Shown: positions 59,109-64,000 of the stretch, piece by piece
Layout of the letters: the number at the start of each line of letters is the position of its first letter
Position numbering within the stretch: the stretch's first letter is position 1
From: an uncultured bacterium
GTDB taxonomy: Bacteria > Hydrogenedentota > Hydrogenedentia > Hydrogenedentales > CAILVY01
Assembly (NCBI GenBank): GCA_937951485.1
Contig: CALEDJ010000051.1
Span: 1-64,000 of the forward strand
Reading direction: 5' to 3'
Length of the DNA stretch: 64,000 nt
Position numbers and translations under genes: made by a program
Notes under the pieces: model-generated
What the model was told of the DNA's origin: nothing
Seen by the model: the letters and a program-made list of their open reading frames with translations, nothing else
Databases searched by the model: none

Positions 59109-60323
59109 TCACAGAGAATACTGGGGTATCTTCATCAATTCGCCGTCTTTCAGGGCGCTTTGGTGGGCCACCACGCCGGATACCGTCATGTTTAACGCCG
59201 CGATGATATCCACATAGGGCTTTCGGTTTTCCAGCAGGGCGGACACAAACTCTTCGCACAGGTGCCCATGTGAGCCGCCATGACCGCCTGCGGCCACTCC
59301 CGGCGGCAGCGGCGGTTTTTCGAGGGTAATCCCGGATATATCCGAGATGCCCTGAAAGTCCATGCCCGTCATGCTGCCCTTCTCGCCGCGGACCCGACCC
59401 ATCTCCCCGTGATGGCCGGGCGTGTCCCAACTGACGGCCATGCGCGCCATGCCGCCCTCGCTGGTGCGGAACAGGGCGATCTCCGTGCCGAACGGGTTCT
59501 GATAGCGGTTGTTCTCGGGACGCAAATGCGGGATGATGCTGGGCATGCCCATGCACGAGACCTCGGTGAAACTGCCGTCGGTGATGCAGGTGTGATAGGC
59601 ATTGGAATGCGTGGGGTACCATTGCGGCGGCAACCCAATCCGCCATCCCCGGAACGAATCAATCGGCGTATCCATGTAGTGATAATATTCGCCCTCGGCA
59701 TAGACCAGTTCGCCCATCGCCCCGGCCTTGTATAATTGCCGCATGGCATACGCCTCGTTGTGATAGGCCGAAGTCTCGAACATCATGTAGGTCAATCCGG
59801 TCTCCTTGACGGCGGCGAGCAGTTGGTCCGCTTCTTCCAGCGACCCGAACACGGCGGGCACGGCGCAGGCAACATGTTTTCCGTGCCGCAGCGTCTGGAT
59901 GCAGTGCCAGGCATGGGCTGGCGCATCGGTGGCGACAAACACCGCCTCGATCTTGTCGTCCGTGATCAGTTCCTCCAGAGAAGGGTACGTCTTTTCACAA
60001 CGACAAGCCCTTGCCAACGCCGCGCACCGGTCGGGGATCAGATCGCTGACGGCGACGATCTCGACGTTGGGATGATCCTGAAAATAAAAGGACGCGCCGA
60101 AGCGGCATACGCCGTAACCGACAATGCCCATGCGGATTTTCCGGTCGGATTTGGGGACCCACACGGCATCCTTCTGGATCGTGCTTTCCGTTTCCTCGAA
60201 TCCCTGAATGACCTTTTCCTCGGCATTCGCAACGGAGTGCACACCCGCAAGCCCGGCCGCTGCCGCGGCGACCCGCAGGAAGGAACGACGGGAAACTTCG
60301 AAGGCTTCACGTTCTTTGTTCAT
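59109..60323 (-). CDS. Tat-exported Gfo/Idh/MocA family protein lacking the E-K-P motif
   Basis: The protein has about 404 residues. The start MNKEREAFEVSRRSFLRVAA at 60323 follows GGGAG by 8 bases; the ORF to 60458 is rejected. The Tat motif is SRRSFLR. The NAD-binding half shows RKIRMGIVGYGVCRFGASFY and AVFVATDAPAHAWHCIQTL. Where other members have the catalytic E-K-P, this one reads HVACAVPAVFGSLEEADQLL (A-V-P). The second half has EGEYYHYMD and PTHSNAYHTCITDGSFTEVS. The family's usual lysine is missing, so activity may differ. It is about 83 bases upstream of the membrane-anchored gene. Confidence 0.82.
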   Translation of the reverse strand: MNKEREAFEVSRRSFLRVAAAAAGLAGVHSVANAEEKVIQGFEETESTIQKDAVWVPKSDRKIRMGIVGYGVCRFGASFYFQDHPNVEIVAVSDLIPDRCAALARACRCEKTYPSLEELITDDKIEAVFVATDAPAHAWHCIQTLRHGKHVACAVPAVFGSLEEADQLLAAVKETGLTYMMFETSAYHNEAYAMRQLYKAGAMGELVYAEGEYYHYMDTPIDSFRGWRIGLPPQWYPTHSNAYHTCITDGSFTEVSCMGMPSIIPHLRPENNRYQNPFGTEIALFRTSEGGMARMAVSWDTPGHHGEMGRVRGEKGSMTGMDFQGISDISGITLEKPPLPPGVAAGGHGGSHGHLCEEFVSALLENRKPYVDIIAALNMTVSGVVAHQSALKDGELMKIPQYSL

Positions 60324-60730
60324 CTCGATTTCTCCCTGACGACGCTTTGGCGACGGCACACGCCGTCGAAACAAGGGTTTTCCCCGTTCATCCGGGGAAT
60401 GATCCCGGGTTACAGGTAAGTGTGGCCGATTTGCGAAATATGGATCAAATTGAAGCATTCTTGCTTTGCATGCATACGATTACTGTTCGCATGAGGTCAA
60501 CTGTCCAAGGCACGAACGCGGGAAGCCATATGCCCGCAATCGCCCAGGCACTCCACGACGTCGTCCCAAAATACAACGGGAAATTTTCCCCGTCAATCGT
60601 ATACATGCAAAGTAGAAATGCCGTGTTGCGTTCATACGATCGCCTGAACTTTCCCTGCTGCGACGCCCTTCATGGAACATTCATGTCTTCCTTTTTGGTG
60701 GGGAAAAAGGTATGATGGCGGCGTTTTGCC

Positions 60731-60750
60731 GCGCCCCCTCAAGGGGGCGC
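60731..60750. promoter_or_regulatory. Perfect hairpin in the hisF-like leader (GCGCCCCC-TCAA-GGGGGCGC)
   Basis: An 8-bp all-GC stem with a TCAA loop lies 6 bases before the AAGGAAGGAG ribosome-binding region of the gene at 60768. A TATGAT box at 60711-60716 may be its -10 element, though no good -35 is seen. The rest of 60324-60710 holds no supported gene. Confidence 0.5.
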
Positions 60751-60767
60751 ACAAGGAAGGAGACCCA

Positions 60768-61532
60768 ATGATGAACAGGGCTGTGCGTATCATGCCGTGC
60801 CTGGATATGCAGCAGGGGCGCGTGGTAAAGGGCGTGCATTTTGTGGACATCCGCGACGCGGGCGATCCCGTCGAGTGCGCTGGAGCCTACTGCGCGGCGG
60901 GCGCGGACGAACTCGCGCTGCTCGATATCACGGCAACCGTGGAGAACCGCCCCACCATGCTGGATGTCGTCCGCCGCGTGGCAGCGGAGACCACCATCCC
61001 CTTCACTGTAGGCGGCGGTATCGCGGGCATGGACATTGCCCAAGCCGTGCTGGACGCCGGCGCAGACAAGGTCTCGGTGAGCAGCGCCGCGTTCCGCAAT
61101 CCAGACCTGATCAGCGAGATGGTCGCCCGATTCGGGTCCGACCGGGTAACGGTCGCGATAGACGTGGACCGGAATCCCGCGATGCCGTCCGGCTACGAGG
61201 TATACATTGATGGCGGACGCACCGCCACGGGGAGCGATGCCGTTGCCTTCGCGCGAACGATGGCGGACTGCGGCGCGGGCTGCATCCTGCCGACCAGCAA
61301 GGCGGGTGACGGCGCGCGCACCGGCTATGACCTGCCCATCATCCGGAAAATCTGCGAAGTCGTCTCCGTGCCGGTGGTCGCGTCAGGCGGCGCGGGGACC
61401 CTCGAACATTTCTACGAAGCCGTACAGGCGGGCGCCGCCATTCTATTGGCCGCTTCCGTATTCCACTTTCACCTGATTGACATCCCGGAACTCAAAGCCT
61501 ATCTGCGATCCAAGGGTGTCATGGTGTTGTAA
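60768..61532 (+). CDS. HisF-like imidazole glycerol phosphate synthase cyclase subunit, atypical active site
   Basis: The protein has 254 residues. The double ATG at 60768/60771 follows GGAAGGAG. HisF makes imidazole glycerol phosphate and AICAR with HisH in histidine synthesis. The barrel start PCLDMQQGRVVKGVHFVDIR has the catalytic D13 (family D11), and VPFTVGGGIA and ASGGAGTLEHF are standard phosphate-binding loops. The second catalytic position, usually the D in T-S-x-D-x-D-G, here reads T176-S-K-A-G-D-G, so an alanine (A179) sits where D130 of Thermotoga HisF would be. HisH or other histidine genes are not nearby, so it may be a paralogue with another role. Confidence 0.8.
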   Translation: MMNRAVRIMPCLDMQQGRVVKGVHFVDIRDAGDPVECAGAYCAAGADELALLDITATVENRPTMLDVVRRVAAETTIPFTVGGGIAGMDIAQAVLDAGADKVSVSSAAFRNPDLISEMVARFGSDRVTVAIDVDRNPAMPSGYEVYIDGGRTATGSDAVAFARTMADCGAGCILPTSKAGDGARTGYDLPIIRKICEVVSVPVVASGGAGTLEHFYEAVQAGAAILLAASVFHFHLIDIPELKAYLRSKGVMVL

Positions 61533-61613
61533 GGATCCCGCACGCGGGCCGGCAACGGCAGTTCAAACGCGTGAGGCATGCTCCCCGCGATTTATCGCCG
61601 TTTTTGTCTCGCC

Positions 61614-64000
61614 TCAGCGCTGTCTTCGGCGCATCCGCAGCAGAAGATGCGCACCGCAGGCGGCGCATCCCAATGTCAGAAGCGCGATGCCGCCCAGGCC
61701 GGCCGCGGGCACGCCGATACCCACCATCAGATACGCGGGTTCGGAAGTGACCAGGCTGCGGCTGTCGGCAACATTGACATAGTAGATACCGGCGTCGGCT
61801 TCGGTGACATCTTCGAGCACCAGCACCGGGCTGTTCTCTCCTATGGATTTCAGATACTTGCCGTTGTAGAACGGCTCAAAAATCCATTCGTAACTGAGCA
61901 TCCGCAGGCCGCCGGAAACTTCCACTTCAAATGTCCAGGAGCCGCCAGGCGCGACCGCGCCGCTTTCGGGCTGGCGATCAAAGGCCATGCGCGGCCCAAA
62001 GATCATTTCTGCCATGTCGGACACAATCTGCTGGTCTTCCGAGTCGGCGACCACACAGAAATAGATGCCGGAGTCCGCCTCCGTGGGATTGCCGATAACC
62101 AGCAGCGGCCCGGAGCCGACGTGCAGCGGCCCGCCGCCTTCGGCGGGGTCGAAATACCAGTCATATAGAATGGGGGCGGTCCCGCCTTGGGCGAGGATGC
62201 TCAGGGCATAGTCGCCTTCGTCCACATACCGGTCTGCGCCCACGGGTTGCTCGACGATGACCAGGCGTTCTCGGAAAATCACCTCGGCCGCGTTTGACGC
62301 GACCACACCGATACTGAAGTCCGCCGCTTCGCTCGCTTCACACCAGTAGAAACCGGACAGTTCCACCGCCGGGGCACTGATTTCATAGGTCGGGCTGTCC
62401 CCACCCACAGTCAGCGGTCCGGCGCCATGGTCAAAGCGCCAGCGGTAATGAATCGGGCCGTCGCCGCCTTCCGCGAGTGCCGTCAATGTGTATGGCCCTT
62501 CATCAATGAATCGCTCCGTGCCCTCCGGATGCAATGTAAACACCAGTGGATTGACGCGCACCGTCAATGAAGCCGGGTATGTCGTTTCTTCGTCCGTGCC
62601 GCTATCCGCAACGACAAGATCATAGTTCCCTGTGTCCGCCCCGGACACCGCGCCAAGCACGAGTTCCGGGCCGCCGGGCTGTTGGGCAGGGGGCAAGGCG
62701 TCGCCATCTTTGCGCCAGGTATATACCAGCGGCGGGATACCGCCTTCCACCACTGCCGCGAAGGTCACCGTAGCGCCGGGATTCGCCAGCACGTCGGCCG
62801 GGTGTTCGGTGATGGCGAGATGCGGATGCACAGTCAGCCGGCCCTCACCGGATTCGACTTGCGTCGGCGGCGTATCGCTGTCCACCACGACACACCGATA
62901 CAGCCCTTCGCGCAGCGGCGGCGACAGCGGCAGGGTTGGGGCGTCAGGCTGCGGAATCGGCGGGTTCAACAGATCGACCGCCACACCGTCTTTATACCAG
63001 GTGTAGGCATAGGGAGGGATGCCACCGGAGGCCGTGACCGTGAATGGAACGACCGGCGTATCATCATAGACCGATGCATCATTGGGACCCGTCACATGCA
63101 AGGGTTCACTGACGCCGATGTTCGCCGGGGCTGAAACCACCCAACCATAGGGGGGATTGCCCAGACCATCAGTGACAACTACATCATAAGTGCCTGCATC
63201 CACGGGGGTTACCGGGCCGATCGCCAGGAACGGCGCGCTTGGCGCGCCAAGGCTCAGGCCGTTTTTCCGCCAGTCGTAGTTGAGGGCGCCCTTTCCGCCT
63301 TCCGCCGCCACCGTCAATACATGGGTGTCGCCCCTGATGAGTATCGCACTTGCGGGTTGGCTTGTAATGGTCACCGGCGGGTCCACGGTCACCACCGCCA
63401 CATTGTCGCCAGGCTCGGAATGGGTCTGGTCAGTGACATAAACCTCATAGGTGCCCGCATCGTCGAGCGTTACCGGATTGACGAGATACATGTTCGGCCC
63501 AAAAAGCACGACCTGTGTGTCGCGCAGCCAGAGATACACTTTACTTCCGCGTCCGCCGACGACCGTCGCCGTCAACATCAGGGGTTCCCCAACGTACAGG
63601 TCCGCCGTCGCCGGGCTGACCGTAATGTCCATCCCCACATCCACGAAATACTCCACGCCGTCGGGGATGCAGGTGGTCCAGATGTTCCCATTCCACACCG
63701 TTCCTATGACATAACTGGGGGACCCCTGCACGCGAAGAACCACATCAAAGGCGTCGCCCTGGCCTGTGTTGACCAGGAATATCTGCCGGAAACCCGCGAA
63801 CGGCGTCGAAAGCCCCAGGTCAACCACCTCCAGCATGTCCACGCCCGGCGTAATCACCGATGATTGGTTCCAGAAGGAAGCCTCGCAGAAGCCGCCGGTC
63901 GCCACGCCGCCCTGCAACTGCGGAATGAGCGGGGTATTGACGGCGGCATTATATGGGGCCGGCGCGCGCAGGACCGGAGCGTTCGTGGTTGTGCCGGTCA
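61614..64000 (-). CDS. Surface protein with seven Ig-like domains and a sorting-signal-like C-terminus (N-terminus outside window)
   Basis: The gene is open to the right edge, so the start is not in the window; at least 795 codons are present. Seven repeats of about 90 residues follow one another. Each has the Ig-type pattern x-GG-x-x-x-YxWxxDGxxL and a DxGxYxxxVxD end, for example YTWRKDGDALPPAQQPGG and ADTGNYDLVVADSG. The C-terminus reads VPAAGLGGIALLTLGCAACG followed by RMRRRQR, that is, a VP-x-x-G motif, a hydrophobic segment and an arginine tail, like PEP-CTERM-type or IPTL-type sorting signals. The protein is therefore probably sorted to the cell surface. No matching sortase or exosortase is in the window. 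Confidence 0.82.
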   Translation of the reverse strand, partial: TGTTTNAPVLRAPAPYNAAVNTPLIPQLQGGVATGGFCEASFWNQSSVITPGVDMLEVVDLGLSTPFAGFRQIFLVNTGQGDAFDVVLRVQGSPSYVIGTVWNGNIWTTCIPDGVEYFVDVGMDITVSPATADLYVGEPLMLTATVVGGRGSKVYLWLRDTQVVLFGPNMYLVNPVTLDDAGTYEVYVTDQTHSEPGDNVAVVTVDPPVTITSQPASAILIRGDTHVLTVAAEGGKGALNYDWRKNGLSLGAPSAPFLAIGPVTPVDAGTYDVVVTDGLGNPPYGWVVSAPANIGVSEPLHVTGPNDASVYDDTPVVPFTVTASGGIPPYAYTWYKDGVAVDLLNPPIPQPDAPTLPLSPPLREGLYRCVVVDSDTPPTQVESGEGRLTVHPHLAITEHPADVLANPGATVTFAAVVEGGIPPLVYTWRKDGDALPPAQQPGGPELVLGAVSGADTGNYDLVVADSGTDEETTYPASLTVRVNPLVFTLHPEGTERFIDEGPYTLTALAEGGDGPIHYRWRFDHGAGPLTVGGDSPTYEISAPAVELSGFYWCEASEAADFSIGVVASNAAEVIFRERLVIVEQPVGADRYVDEGDYALSILAQGGTAPILYDWYFDPAEGGGPLHVGSGPLLVIGNPTEADSGIYFCVVADSEDQQIVSDMAEMIFGPRMAFDRQPESGAVAPGGSWTFEVEVSGGLRMLSYEWIFEPFYNGKYLKSIGENSPVLVLEDVTEADAGIYYVNVADSRSLVTSEPAYLMVGIGVPAAGLGGIALLTLGCAACGAHLLLRMRRRQR

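Noticed and set aside
1-64000. tRNA, rRNA or riboswitch genes
   Set aside because: No recognisable tRNA cloverleaf, rRNA segment or riboswitch was seen by eye in the intergenic gaps; a covariance-model search would be needed to be sure.

Overview
The window looks like about 64 kb of chromosome from an uncultured, GC-rich, diderm bacterium. No rRNA or tRNA gene, CRISPR array or phage block was seen. Three features recur: Tat-type secreted Gfo/Idh/MocA oxidoreductases (three), DUF1080 proteins (two), and sulfatases with a C-S-P-[TS]-R motif (two). With orphan secretin-domain proteins and a sorting-signal-like C terminus, this suggests the planctomycete/Verrucomicrobia/Hydrogenedentota range of phyla. 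That placement is inference from gene content; no phylogenetic marker was analysed.

Layout. 1-1.9 kb: a truncated secreted repeat protein and a 54-bp tandem-repeat element. 1.9-9.2 kb: housekeeping genes (glucuronokinase-like GHMP kinase, rsmI, a GntR regulator, pcm, and the leftward run DUF4139-nnrE-thpR-yggT), then a fumarylacetoacetate-hydrolase family enzyme. 9.3-12 kb: a secreted GH42-like protein in which both expected catalytic glutamates appear substituted. 12.7-16.5 kb: a rightward operon behind a near-consensus promoter, encoding a small secreted protein, a TPR/FxLYD lipoprotein and two tandem secretin-domain proteins; lnt follows. 18.4-23.4 kb: a sulfatase and a very large secreted PQQ-propeller protein with an internal methyltransferase-like domain. 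23.5-26.3 kb: an intact IS3-family element that abuts the truncated copy of a duplicated secreted protein. 26.6-29.2 kb: a GT4 glycosyltransferase and a Wzz-like protein. 29.4-33.1 kb: coaD, larC, larB and a nucleoside hydrolase.

33.4-35.8 kb: a PAS hybrid histidine kinase. 36-46.4 kb: leftward catabolic and cell-surface genes, namely two Gfo/Idh oxidoreductases, a family I CoA-transferase, a sulfatase, two DUF1080 proteins, a UroD-family protein and a GT9 glycosyltransferase. 46.7-49 kb: an ArsB/NhaD-type transporter with a PTS-EIIA/CBS regulator. 49-50.2 kb: a nucleotidyltransferase remnant, a second 54-bp repeat element and small palindromic repeats. 50.2-54.7 kb: a tightly overlapping NAD salvage operon (NUDIX-pncA-pncB-nadE). 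54.9-61.5 kb: a GNAT acetyltransferase, a class III aminotransferase, an unknown protein, a possible caspase-like membrane protein, an atypical Gfo/Idh protein and an atypical HisF. 61.6-64 kb: a seven-domain Ig-like surface protein, cut by the window edge.

The main unexplained signals are: two copies of a 54-bp-unit repeat element in opposite orientation, sharing an end of about 65 bp; a family of strict 9-bp GTCC minisatellites in intergenic DNA; and several enzymes whose catalytic signature residues look replaced (GH42-like, Gfo/Idh, HisF). All functional calls rest on reading motifs by eye; no database search was run.
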